64,000 bases of DNA from Vigna angularis (Eukaryota; Streptophyta; Magnoliopsida; Fabales; Fabaceae): assembly GCF_016808095.1 (NCBI RefSeq), contig NC_068976.1:3926001-3990000 (forward strand), written 5' to 3'. Below the pieces are notes generated by a model. That model was given only the letters and a program-made list of their open reading frames with translations, was not told the origin of the DNA and did no database searches. Within the stretch, counting starts at the first letter, position 1. Each line of letters opens with the position of its first letter. The translations under genes were made by a program, and so were the position numbers. This document shows, one piece after another, positions 24,333 to 35,572 of the stretch.

Positions 24333-26399
24333 TTTGGTACAACTTTGTATCCAGCAACAAGTGTAAACTTTACTTTTTGTGCTTTTAATCGAAGATATAT
24401 AAAAGGTTTAATAGTCTTTTGTTCTAATTTTTGTGGGACTTGTTTAATTTATGTTCTCTCAAAAAAAATTCATTGTAGTTTTCTTAAAGAAAATTAGAGT
24501 GATTCATTCTATTAAATTGATATTGACATTGTTTATTGTTTAGAAAGTGACCATATAAGTGATGACTTCGTATGATCAATGTAATTGGATTTATCTAATT
24601 AATGTGATAGTAAGGTAATTGGACTTACACAATGCTATGTGCCATTTATAATAAGACATTGTCACTCTCTAAACGGTGTAAGCATTAATTTAACAAAATA
24701 AACCATGTTGACTCGTTTTAACAAAAATAAGAACTATATTTAAAAAAATTGAGAAACCATATTAATAATTTCGATAGAAATTGTAAACAAAAATGTTATG
24801 AAACCAACAAATAAACTAAGCTCTGGTTGAATAGATACTTATTATATATTATGTGGGTATAAGTTAATAACTTAAGATGATACATTGAATATATGATAAC
24901 TTTTTTTTTCAATTTTATCTGAATAAATTATGAAACAAAGCTTTTCAAGCAATATACAAGTTTAGTTAAATTCTTTTAGAACATAATTAAATAGATCCAT
25001 GAACTTAATGGTACTGAGGAATGGTTTCCAATCACAAGTTAAACACATTATAATAAAATAGGTATTTAGTATTGGCCAAAAGTCAATGCTAACAAGAAAA
25101 AGATTATGCTAAATAGCAGTTAGTCTTTTTTTATCAGTAAAGTATATATACTATATATATTAGAAACTTAAGGTGCTCTAACCCTTATACAAAAGATATT
25201 TACATTGTTATTTACTTTACGTCTCTATAAGCATGATTAAAACATTTACATTTGACATCAAAATATCTCTATCTTATACCATATAGTCTATTATTGTCAC
25301 ATACATGAAACATTAATGTGCAGGATCATCCTTCAAGATGTTGCTACCAACGCTTCAGATTGTTCGTATTAACATATTACAATCTGGCCTAACATAAGAA
25401 ATGAGTTTGGTAGCTTTAGACATAGTAAATCCCATTAAAGATCATCTGGTTGTACATTGTAGCAACCCATTGTTAGTTAGCTCAAGTTTGTTGCAACATT
25501 AGGAGTTGAAGATACTTCTTTTGGTTTTGTTTTATGTCAATAGCCAACAACTTTGCTTTCCTAGGATGCTCTCCTCATCCATTTTTTCTCACATTTAATT
25601 TTCATATACAAAAACAAAATAAATCTCTGAGCTAAATAGTCTGAGTTATGGGTTAGTTTTTTATTAGCTTGTCTTCTATTAAATGACTTTGTCTTACATG
25701 TAATGTTCATGTTATTGGAGGCAAAGTGAAGACAAAGTAACACCTTGAAAACCATATACAAATGTCCTTATTTATGTATATGTGTAATGTTTTTCTCTTT
25801 GTGACCACTATAATATTGCTCTTCACACCAGTGTTTTGATCCATTACACAGGTCAAAGTATTAATCGGAGTATAAAAATATAGATTATTTATTTTTACTC
25901 CTTTTCTATGCCTAAAATCTTATATGCGTCATACATAATATTTCCAATACATCAACCCTCTCATTTCTAAATATAATATCATTTCTTTCATTCCATATAC
26001 ACCATATAATGGCTATCCACACCCCCATCGAAATCATGTTTCCTTTCTAAACTTAATTCCATTAGGTAGAATTGTTTGAAGTGTGTCCTTGCTTGATTAT
26101 GGTGTACATTACTAACTCTTATCCAAACATCACACATGTTCCATATTGTGCTAGCTATCTTACACTAAAAAAATAAGTGACTAGTTGTTTCCACACTTTC
26201 CGAACACAAACACATAGATCATTTCCTAAATTACTATCCCTCTTTGTTATATTTTCTTTAGTGGTCAATCAATTTAATATTATTTTCCAAGTAAAGTATC
26301 GGGGTTGTAGGAACGACTATAGTCAGTGAAGTATGGTACAAGAGTGTGATTGATTCTTTCCACTGTGGTGTTTATGATATGGTGATGCTCATGGTGTTT
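24333..26399. other. Intergenic region, no gene recognised
   Basis: The first part is presumably the 3' UTR of the RING gene. At 24400-24700 there is MITE-like sequence with phrases such as TTTAATAGTCTTTTGTTC. The rest is AT-rich with only short frames. Confidence 0.4.
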
Positions 26400-27569
26400 C
26401 ACTACAAAAAAAATATTTATTACCGACGGCCAAAATCCGTCGGAAACGTCAAAAATCCGTCGATAATGGTATTTTTTCGACGGATTACCGACGGACCTAA
26501 TTCCGTCGGTAATAACGTTGTCGGTAACCGTTACCGACGGCTTTTTATGGCTGTCGGTAATTATCGAAGGATAAATCCGTCGGTAATGGCAAAAAAATCC
26601 GTCGGTAATTACCGAAGGAAAAAGCCGTCGGTAAGTCCGTCGGTAAATATCTCGATCTGGTTCATCTTCTTCCTCTTTCCCCTTCGTCTGTTTCCTCAAA
26701 TTTTTTTTTTTTATCAAACTTTCTTCATTCCTAAACCAAAACAACAATCCAATTCATTCCAAAACCAAAATCAAAGACTAAACTTACGTTGTCCAATTGT
26801 TTTAGAAACCCTAAAATTTGGAAAATTCCTAAATTATTTTTTGAGCATCCATGGCAGCAGTGACGTTCTCCTAGGCAACGGTGGCGCTCTCCAACGACAG
26901 CGGTGGCGCTCTCCCACAGCAGCGGTGACGTTCCGTGTGGTTCATCAATGTGCTTTGGAAACTTGTTGGATGCTGCTTCTCACCATCTTCACGTGTTGGA
27001 CCATGCCTATTATGCTGCAGGCCGAGACACACTCCTGGCTGTGGTAACAGTAGCTCCATGTGCGTGCAGCTTTGCTTCTTCACCGTGCACTCCATTCCTT
27101 CTCGGTGGTGGCTCCTCTTGCCTCCAGCCGTGATACATTCAGCGTATTGTTGCTGGATGGAAGCTGCTGGATCTTGAGCTTCTTCACGTGAGATAGTTTC
27201 ACCCTTGCCGTGCTGCTGTACCGTGAGAAGGTGAAAAATGCTCTTAAAACGTAGTCTTCTTCGCACAGTGAGAGAGGAAAAATGGGCGGGAATTTTGCCG
27301 CTCTTTTTACCGACGGATTTTGATCTTCGGTAATTATCGAAGGCTTTACCGACGGATTTTAGTCGTCGGTAATTACCGAAGGCTTTACCGACGGATTTAC
27401 CGAAGGCTTTACCGACGGATTTTGGCCGTCGGTAATTACCGAAGATCAAAAGCCGTCGGTAATCACTTTTTTTTATCCGTCGATAAAGTCCGTCGGTAAT
27501 ACATCGTTTACCGACAGAAATGATTCCGTCGATAAAGTTTCGTCGGTAATTCCATGTATTTTTGTAGTG
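26400..27569. mobile_element. Non-autonomous CACTA element (ACCGACGG family)
   Basis: The left end is CACTACAAAAAAAATATT and the right end is ATTTTTGTAGTG, giving inverted CACTACAAAAA termini. The 3-bp target duplication is TTT on both sides (26397-26399 and 27570-27572). The subterminal regions (26420-26660 and 27300-27545) are packed with TTACCGACGG/CCGTCGGTAA in both orientations, a hallmark of En/Spm (CACTA) elements, where the transposase binds such repeats. The middle (about 26690-27290) has no transposase. It is GC-richer with a run of GGTGGCGCTCTCC-type repeats and unrecognised open frames on both strands. The length is 1,170 bp. Confidence 0.9.
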
Positions 27570-29073
27570 TTTTCATGACTAGGATAGTCATGAAGGTGGT
27601 GTATCTATGATGGTGATCATAGTGGTTGAGATGCTCTAGATGATGTGATGTGATAGCGATGTTACTATAATAGTTATAGTAAGTAGTTAACGTAGGTGCT
27701 AATGAGTGGATAGACCAAGGGTGTATGTGCAATGTTAGTGAGGACATCAAGGATTAGAGATCAAGGATCGATGATTAAGTAATTCGTTTTGATAGAATTG
27801 TTCTGTTAGAGGATTAGAGATCCTATTGTTATTGTGTTTGATTATTGTTGATTTAATCAGTATGTTTATGTCATGTTATTATGATTGTTTTAGCGGTAGC
27901 TTACTCCATACGTGTTTGTGTTATGTGTTTATGAATGGAATTATCGACGATGATCATATAATACGTTATACATGAGCTGATGATGTTGCAGATGGTGTTG
28001 ATGCATGATAGATTTGGGAGATGACGAGGTACAAACTTGGGGTTTTATTCAAAGTTATTGCATTTGAATTTTAGACAAAGTAATTAAAGTTGTTTTATTT
28101 CCTTCGTTATTTCTACTGGACAAATGTTTTTAGAACTATTATGTTTTGAAATAAATTATGGTGTTAGATGTTTAGATTTTTGAAAATACGTTTTCGCGCA
28201 AAGTTATGTTTAAATTTTTACTAGTTTTTTATTAACCCGTGACATCCTGAAAATTTGGGGCGTTACAGAAGTGGTTCTCTACCAAGTTGTTTCAAGCTGT
28301 TTTTTATTCCATCATGTGTCGAAGGAAGGTGTTACTTTCATCTCTTATCGATTAAGAGAGGTGTTTTCTACTTCACTTTGTTCATTACTTATATTGTATT
28401 GTTAAACCAATTTTAGTGAAAGGTTGATTACTTATTTTAAAGTGATTAACAACTGGATGTAGAATCTTTTGATTCGAACTAATATAAAAATTATTTGTGT
28501 AATTTTCTCTATCCCTTCACCGAAAAAAAAAATTTAAAAGGGAAAACTAAAATTTTAATATAACCAATTTATCCCTCCCCTCTTGGTTTTGTGTCCGAAC
28601 ACGCTTTTAAACACTCCACTGCGCGATACCAATGCCTACACTTTTGTCCATATATTTGACAATTGCTTTCCTTTAAGTCTTAATCTCTCTACGTTCCTAA
28701 AGACTAGGAGACTACTAGAATATGACAAGAGGAAAGTTAGAGAAATGAAAATTTTCCTTACAAATCAAGACTCTCAATATGATTTCGAGTCTAGGGCACT
28801 ATTGTACAGGATAAGATCCAGATGACATCATCTCCTAAGATAAACATCATCTCGACCTTAATTAAGGAACATTATTAAAGTAACCAAATAATTAACATTC
28901 AAGTTAGAATACCTAAGTCTTAGGCAACTTACCTTATGTAGATTCTCTAAAGTAAAGACCTATAAAATAAGTATAAGAAAAGGTGATTGTTTATGAGATA
29001 AAACTGTTCATTCAATTTTTTATCATATTTTAAATTTCTATATCTGATGAATGATTAACTTAAGCATTGAAGT
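27398..29073 (+). repeat. Tandem duplication, unit 1 (1,676 bp)
   Basis: This unit is followed immediately by a near-identical copy at 29074-30749. It begins inside the right subterminal array of the CACTA element and ends in unrelated AT-rich sequence. Near 28245-28270 it contains an LTR-like phrase, GAAAATTTGGGGCGTTACA. The 80-codon frames at 27508-27750 (minus) and 28583-28825 (plus) have no recognised homologue. Confidence 0.95.
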
Positions 29074-29245
29074 TACCGAAGGCTTTACCGACGGATTTTG
29101 GCCGTCGGTAATTACCGAAGATCAAAAGCCGTCGGTAATCACTTTTTTTTATCCGTCGATAAAATCCGTCGGTAATACATCGTTTACCGACAGAAATGAT
29201 TCCGTCGATAAAGTTTCGTCGGTAATTCCATGTATTTTTGTAGTG
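29074..29245. mobile_element. Duplicated right end of the CACTA element
   Basis: The first 172 bp of the second unit are the right subterminal array and GTAGTG terminus of the element at 26400-27569. No left end is attached, so this copy arose by segmental duplication and not by transposition. Confidence 0.9.
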
Positions 29246-30749
29246 TTTTCATGACTAGGATAGTCATGAAGGTGGTGTATCTATGATGGTGATCATAGTG
29301 GTTGAGATGCTCTAGATGATGTGATGTGATAGCGATGTTACTATAATAGTTATAGTAAGTAGTTAACGTAGGTGCTAATGAGTGGATAGACCAAGGGTGT
29401 ATGTGCAATGTTAGTGAGGACATCAAGGATTAGAGATCAAGGATCGATGATCAAGTAATTCGTTTTGATAGAATTGTTCTATTAGAGGATTAGAGATCCT
29501 ATTGTTATTGTGTTTGATTATTGTTGATTTAATCAGTATGTTTATGTCATGTTATTATGATTGTTTTAGCGGTAGCTTACTCCATACGTGTTTGTGTTAT
29601 GTGTTTATGAATGGAATTATCGATGATGATCATATAATACGTTATACATGAGCTGATGATGTTGTAGATGGTGTTGATGCATGATAGATTTGGGAGATGA
29701 CGAGGTACAAACTTGGGGTTTTATTCAAAGTTATTGCATTTGAATTTTAGACAAAGTAATTAAAGTTGTTTTATTTCCTTCGTTATTTCTACTGGACAAA
29801 TGTTTTTAGAACTATTATGTTTTGAAATAAATTATGGTGTTAGATGTTTAGATTTTTGAAAATACGTTTTCGCGCAAAGTTATGTTTAAATTTTTACTAG
29901 TTTTTTATTAACCCGTGACATCCTGAAAATTTGGGGCGTTACAGAAGTGGTTCTCTACCAAGTTGTTTCAAGCTGTTTTTTATTCCATCATGTGTCGAAG
30001 GAAGGTGTTACTTTCATCTCTTATCGATTAAGAGAGGTGTTTTCTACTTCACTTTGTTCATTACTTATATTGTATTGTTAAACCAATTTTAGTGAAAGGT
30101 TGATTACTTATTTTAAAGTGATTAACAACTGGATGTAGAATCTTTTGATTCGAACTAATATAAAAATTATTTGTGTAATTTTCTCTATCCCTTCACCGAA
30201 AAAAAAAATTTAAAAGGGAAAACTAAAATTTTAATATAACCAATTTATCCCTCCCCTCTTGGTTTTGTGTCCGAACACGCTTTTAAACACTCCACTGCGC
30301 GATACCAATGCCTACACTTTTGTCCATATATTTGACAATTGCTTTCCTTTAAGTCTTAATCTCTCTACGTTCCTAAAGACTAGGAGACTACTAGAATATG
30401 ACAAGAGGAAAGTTAGAGAAATGAAAATTTTCCTTACAAATCAAGACTCTCAATATGATTTCGAGTCTAGGGCACTATTGTACAGGATAAGATCCAGATG
30501 ACATCATCTCCTAAGATAAACATCATCTCGACCTTAATTAAGGAACATTATTAAAGTAACCAAATAATTAACATTCAAGTTAGAATACCTAAGTCTTAGG
30601 CAACTTACCTTATGTAGATTCTCTAAAGTAAAGACCTATAAAATAAGTATAAGAAAAGGTGATTGTTTATGAGATAAAACTGTTCATTCAATTTTTTATC
30701 ATATTTTAAATTTCTATATCTGATGAATGATTAACTTAAGCATTGAAGT
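29074..30749 (+). repeat. Tandem duplication, unit 2 (1,676 bp)
   Basis: Offset by exactly 1,676 bp from unit 1. Reading both by eye I count only about five differences, all transitions: near 27488/29164, 27774/29450, 27810/29486, 27946/29622 and 27988/29664. There are no indels. The duplication is therefore recent relative to the surrounding transposons. Confidence 0.95.
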
Positions 30750-31415
30750 GTCTTTATAAGCACCCACCTTAGCATTCTGGTTAGAGAAGATACATTCATC
30801 TTAGATCAAAGAAGCTTGAAGAAACATTTTATAAGGACATTATAAGAACAAATATAAAAAATGATTATCAAATAGAATAAATCTCTTAGGATTTCTTTAT
30901 TTCCTTGGTGAATTATATGTACAATTTTAAAAGTAGCTTTATTTGTGTTGATGCCATTATAAATATGTTTAAATTGATTTATTTTCCCTATTTATATAGT
31001 TTTACCTAAAAAATTTGGGTTATATATGTTTTTAGTTTCTAAACTTCGATGCGAAATTTAAAATTTATTATTGTCCTAAACTTTGATACAGTTGGGTTAA
31101 GCTATAAAAAATATGAATAAATATAGTTTTTCTAATCCAACACTTTTAATTTTTCAGGCTTATTAAACAATATTCAACATTGACATTTGAAGTGAAATAT
31201 GTTAAACAGTGTAAACAATTCAAATATTAGTCTAAAATGTGTTTAACACGTTAAAAAAGTTTAACGTAGTTAAGGTAAGGAAACTACATTTATTCATTTA
31301 TAAAATTTAGATATTAGAATGTATCAAAGTTTGAGAGAAGAATTCTAATTTTATGTGTTTAGAGAATAAAATTATATTTAACTCAAAAATTATATATATA
31401 TATATTATATTAATA
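30750..31415. other. AT-rich stretch with a GGGTTA-type inverted-repeat element
   Basis: Between about 31012 and 31384 the ends are inverted: the left reads GGGTTATATATGTTTTTAGT and the reversed right reads GAGTTAAATATAATTTTATT, followed on both sides by CAAACTTTGATAC-type sequence. The terminal sequence is close to that of the element at 5051-6838, so this may be a MITE relative. The target duplication is not clear. A short (TA)n tract at about 31388-31408 follows. Confidence 0.45.
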
Positions 31416-34055
31416 AAGACAACTGAATAAGTTAACTATCAAGAATAAGTATTTGTTGCCTATGAATGATGACTTGATGGATCAATTGTATGGGACTACT
31501 ATGTTTTCCAAGATAGACTTGAGGTCAGGATACCATCAGATTTTGGTTAAGGAGGATGATGTGCAGAAGACAGTCTTCAGGTCTCGGTATGACCATTATG
31601 AGTATGTAGTAATGTTGTTCAGTGTTACTAATGCTCCGGCTATATTCATGGATTACATGAACCGTATCTTCAGACCATTCTTAGATAAATTCATTGTTGT
31701 CTTTATAGATGACATACTTATTTATTCTAAAACTCATGAAGAGCATGAGGATCACCTTAGGACAATACTCGATGTGTTGAGGGTGAAGAAGTTGTATGCC
31801 AAATTGTCTAAGTGTGAATTCTAGATGGAAGAGGTGCAGTTTTTAAGACATGTAATCTCAACAGGAGGTATCTTTATGGATCCTACAAAGGTGCAGGCGG
31901 TGCTTCAGTGGAAGAGACCTCAGTCGGCCACTGAGATAAGGAGTTTTGTGGGATTGGTGGGCTACTATAGGCGGTTCATTGAAGGATTTTCTAAGATAGT
32001 AGCGACGTTGACACAATTGACTAGCAAAGATCAGCCTTTTGCATGGATCGATCGGTGTGAAATTAGCTTTCAAGAGCTAAAGCAAAGGTTGACGAGTGCT
32101 CCCGTGTTAGTAATTCCGAACACAGGAAAATCTTTTGAAGTTTTCTGTGATGCCTCTTACCAAGGGTTGGGCTATGTACTAATGAAAGAAGGGAAGGTGG
32201 TTGCATATGCTTCAAGACAACTTAAAGTTCATGAGAAGAATTACCCCACTCATGACTTGGAGTTGGCAGTAGTGGTGTTTGCATTGAAGATATGGAGACA
32301 TTATCTTTATGGTGCACAGTTCCAAGTGTTCAGTGATCATAAAAGTCTAAAATATTTGTTCGAGTATAAGGAACTGAACATGTGGTAAAGGAGGTGGATG
32401 GAATTCTTGAAAGATTATGAGTTTGAGCTGTTATACCACCCGGGAAAGGCCAATGTTGTGGCTAACGCATTGAGCAGAAAGATTGTTCATGTTTCTGTGA
32501 TGATGGTTCGAGAGCTGAGTTTGGTTGAGAGCTTTAGAGACTTAAGACTACATTTTGAGTTGGAATCGAACTGTGTAAGGTGTTGCAGTCTTAAGTTGAC
32601 AAGTGACTTGTTAGACCGAGTCAGAGAGAAGTAGTCGGCTGATGTGGAAATACAGAAGACTAGGGAGTTGGTCGGTTCAGATCAGGGAAAAGATTTCAGT
32701 ATAGGGACGAACGGTCTCTTAAGGTTTAGAGGAAGAGTTTGTGTGCCCAATGACGGGGAGTTGAAGAGATCAATTCTTGAGAAAAGGCATCAAAGTCGTT
32801 TTAGCATGCATCCATGCATGACTAAAATGTATCAAGACCTCAAAGAATCGTTTTGGTGGTCCAGCATGAAGGGTGATGTGGCTCGGTTTGTGTCTTCATG
32901 CTTAACTTGTCAAAGAGCTAAAGTGGAACATCAAAGACTAGGAGGTTTGTTGCAGCAATTGGAAATTCCTGAGTGGAAATGGGATAGCATTATTATGGAT
33001 TTTGTTACCCATTTACCCCGAACGGTCAAAAGTCATGATGTTATCTGGGTGATAGTGGACAGGTTAACTAAAAGTGCTCATTTCCTTGCCATTAACTTGA
33101 AGATGTCAATCGAAAAGTTAGCTCAACTCTACATCAAAGAAGTGGTTCGGTTACATGGAGTGTCGTCCAGTATTATATCTGACCGGGATTCTCGATTTTG
33201 GAAGTCTCTGCAGAGTCAGATGAACAGTCGGTTACAAATGAGTTCGCCCTATCATCCTCAGACGCACGGTCAGTCAAAGAGGACGATCCAAACACTTGAG
33301 GATCTTTTAAGGACGTGTGTCTTGGATCATTTGGGAGTCTGGGATGAAGTTTTGCTTTTGGTAGAATTCACCTACAATAATAGTTTTCAGACCAACTTTG
33401 GAATGACACCGTTCGAAGCTTTGTATGGAAGAAGGTGTAGGACTCCTCTTTGTTGGTTTCAAGAAGCAAAAGCTGTGTTAATTGACCTGAAGTGATTCGG
33501 CAGACTACGAAAAAGGTGAAATTAATTCAAGAAAGGTTGAAAGCGTCTCAAAGTAGGCAGAAGTCTTATGCTGATCGAAGAAGAAGACCTTTAGAATTTG
33601 CTGTTGGAGATCACGTTTTCCTCATATTGAATCCTACTACGGGTGTTGGAAGATTCGTTCGGTCTAAGAAGTTATCTCCTAAGTTTATTGGTCCTTATCA
33701 AATTTTAAGCCGTGTAGGACTAGTTGCTTACGAGATAGCCTTACCTCCTCAACTAGCCAACCTTCACTCGAATTTCCATGTATCGCAACTCAGAAAGTAT
33801 GTGTCGGATCCTTCTCATGTGCTGGAAGTAGAAGATGTTCAAGTTAGAGAAGACCGTTCGGTCGAGATGCAGCCAATCAACATTGTCGAGAGCCTAACTA
33901 AGATACTTAGAGGAAAATCCATCAGTTTAGTTAAAGTGGTATGGGACAAGAGGACAGGTGACTTTACTTGGGAATTGGAAGATGTCATGAGGGAATTGTA
34001 TCCTCACCTATTCTCTAAGTTCAATTTTCGAAGACGAAAATTCTTTTGTTGTTAG
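31416..34055 (+). pseudogene. Disrupted gypsy pol (RT, RNase H, integrase, chromodomain-like)
   Basis: Broken polyprotein. Reverse transcriptase motifs include [13 protein letters not shown] and the catalytic FIDDILIYS (about 31700-31730). A TAG lies at 31822-31824. RNase H (31825-32388) has [10 protein letters not shown] and [20 protein letters not shown] and ends in a TAA at 32386-32388. A further TAG is at 32632-32634. Integrase (32644-33490) keeps the H-H-C-C zinc region (MHPCMTKMY to CLTCQRAK) and two catalytic Asp (IIMDF, SDRDSRF). In the GQSxRTIQTLEDLL motif, Lys sits where the catalytic Glu is expected. A frameshift before 33492 separates the tail, which ends in a chromodomain-like VVWDKRTGDFTWELEDVM. 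With three stops, one frameshift and a missing catalytic residue it cannot encode a working enzyme. Confidence 0.9.
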
Positions 34056-34061
34056 GGAGAA

Positions 34062-35460
34062 TGTAAGAATTGAGAATTCAGAGAAAGTTGGGAAGACAGG
34101 TGTATGCATTTGAGTGGACCGATCGATTTTGACGGTAGTATATAAATGAACTTTTCAAAATGTCGTGTCATTCTCTGCATGCACTTCTTCTCTCCAAAAT
34201 TTTGCGTTTTTCCTTTCTCCTCCTTCTCTTTACAAATTCTCTCTAGAAATTCTCACCTTTTCTTCATCTGATCATCAATCAGGCCATGTCTGAGCTTTCC
34301 TGGTGCCAACAACTTCTCTTTTCACCGATCAAGTTCCTGTTTTGGAGTTGGTAAGTTCAATTCCTTCATCCTTTGAGGTTCCTGCATTTTCTGTTACATG
34401 CAAGCACTATTCAGCTTGCATGTGTTCATCAACTACTCCTCTGAATATGTTTTTTGTCTTGATCCTCTGGGTTGTTCCTTTTCACCGATCAGCAATTTGT
34501 AGGCTGCCTTAGAAGTTAGTCACTTACGGGTTAGGCAAGACAGTGGAAGTGTAGAATTTGTATGGTTCATTCGAGGTAAGGGAAGCTAAATAATTTAACT
34601 TGTATGTTTATATGTTTGTAATGAATTGTATGATTGATTGAAATGCATGTTGAATTTCTGTTTTCAATTGGATGTGAGGACTGAACTTTGTGAACTAGAC
34701 TTGGGGAGTATTATGCAGAAAAAGTGTTCGGCCAGTGTCAAATTGAGGAAGTGAGAGGGTGAAAATGAGAGTTTGAGGTTGGGAGTAATTTTTGGGCAGT
34801 GAGATGAGTTTGAACAAGTGCATTGTGACCTATTAGAATCAGGTTTGGAGGATTAGAAGAAAAATATTTGGTTTTGGGTAAATTTTAGTGTTCTTCGTAA
34901 TTCTGCAGAATTTTGCAGAATTATGCAGAAAGCGGAGTTTGCATGTTTGGTCGTTCGGTCTTGGTCAAGCGATCGGTCTTATACTAGAAGTTATGCTAGT
35001 CTTAGCGCTCGGTCTTATACTAGCAGTTATGCTAGTGTTAGCGTTCGGTCTTACACTAGCAGTTATGCTAGTGTTAGCGCTCGGTCTTACACTAGCAGTT
35101 ATTCTAGTGTTAGCGCTTGGTATTATATTAGTGAGAAATTGTTCGGTCTCCAACGTTCATAGAGTTCTCGGTCTTGTGAGTGAGGATATGATTGTTGAAT
35201 GAAATTATATGTTAAGTGATGAGAATTATTTTTTTAAGTACTGTGGAAGAGAATTCCAAAGCGAAATGTCTCGTGGATGGTTATTGAATCGTAAAGTATG
35301 GATATGAATATCGTGTTAAGCTAGTGTTTATCATGATATTCTATGATTACTCATTCTTAAGTAGAGAGAAGTAACTCATGTGTGAGAATGGCAGAAGTTA
35401 CTCCTCGATACCCTGAGGTTAAAGGACCTCCCACTTTCTCTAAATTTCTCAGTTCTTACA
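34062..35460 (+). repeat. 3' LTR of the gypsy element (1,399 bp)
   Basis: It starts TGTAAGAATTGAG and ends CTCAGTTCTTACA, inverted termini with one mismatch. It is directly preceded by a purine tract GTTAGGGAGAA (34051-34061). A TATA-like TAGTATATAAATG is at about 34136-34148. A tandem 36-bp array lies at 34974-35130. Small frames inside (34303-34512, 34888-35202) are LTR artefacts. Confidence 0.9.
34974..35130 (+). repeat. 36-bp tandem array in the gypsy LTR
   Basis: CGGTCTT occurs at 34974, 35010, 35046 and 35082, with a diverged unit at 35118, a strict 36-bp period. Units read like GCGCTCGGTCTTATACTAGC followed by AGTTATGCTAGTGTTA. The array lies in U5 or the leader, downstream of the TATA-like site. 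Confidence 0.9.
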
Positions 35461-35496
35461 TAAACCATCTTTTTATTTATAAAATATAGCTATTTT

Positions 35497-35500
<4 letters not shown>

Positions 35501-35567
<67 letters not shown>
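35501..35567. repeat. (TA)n microsatellite
   Basis: About 67 bp of TA dinucleotide repeat just beyond the LTR. Confidence 0.95.

Positions 35568-35572
<5 letters not shown>

Larger units (their letters stand above)
31416..35460 (+). mobile_element. 5'-truncated Ty3/gypsy retrotransposon with complete 3' LTR
   Basis: The order is reverse transcriptase (C-terminal two thirds), RNase H, integrase, chromodomain-like tail, polypurine tract, LTR: the Ty3/gypsy order. The 5' LTR, gag, protease and start of the reverse transcriptase are missing. Homology starts abruptly at about 31416, next to a (TA)n tract and the GGGTTA-type element. The layout and C-terminal tail resemble the Tekay/Del chromovirus group, an inference from recall. 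Confidence 0.9.

Noticed and set aside
27508..30501. Identical 80-codon frames at 27508-27750/29184-29426 and 28583-28825/30259-30501 as a duplicated small gene
   Set aside because: They are identical only because of the recent tandem duplication; no domain and one overlaps a transposon end.
31453..34055. Separate genes for the five consecutive plus-strand frames
   Set aside because: They are pieces of one gypsy polyprotein interrupted by stops and a frameshift.
34888..35202. 104-codon frame with hydrophobic LVLALGLxLAVM repeats as a membrane protein
   Set aside because: It is translation of the 36-bp LTR array; the 12-residue protein repeat follows from the period being a multiple of three.
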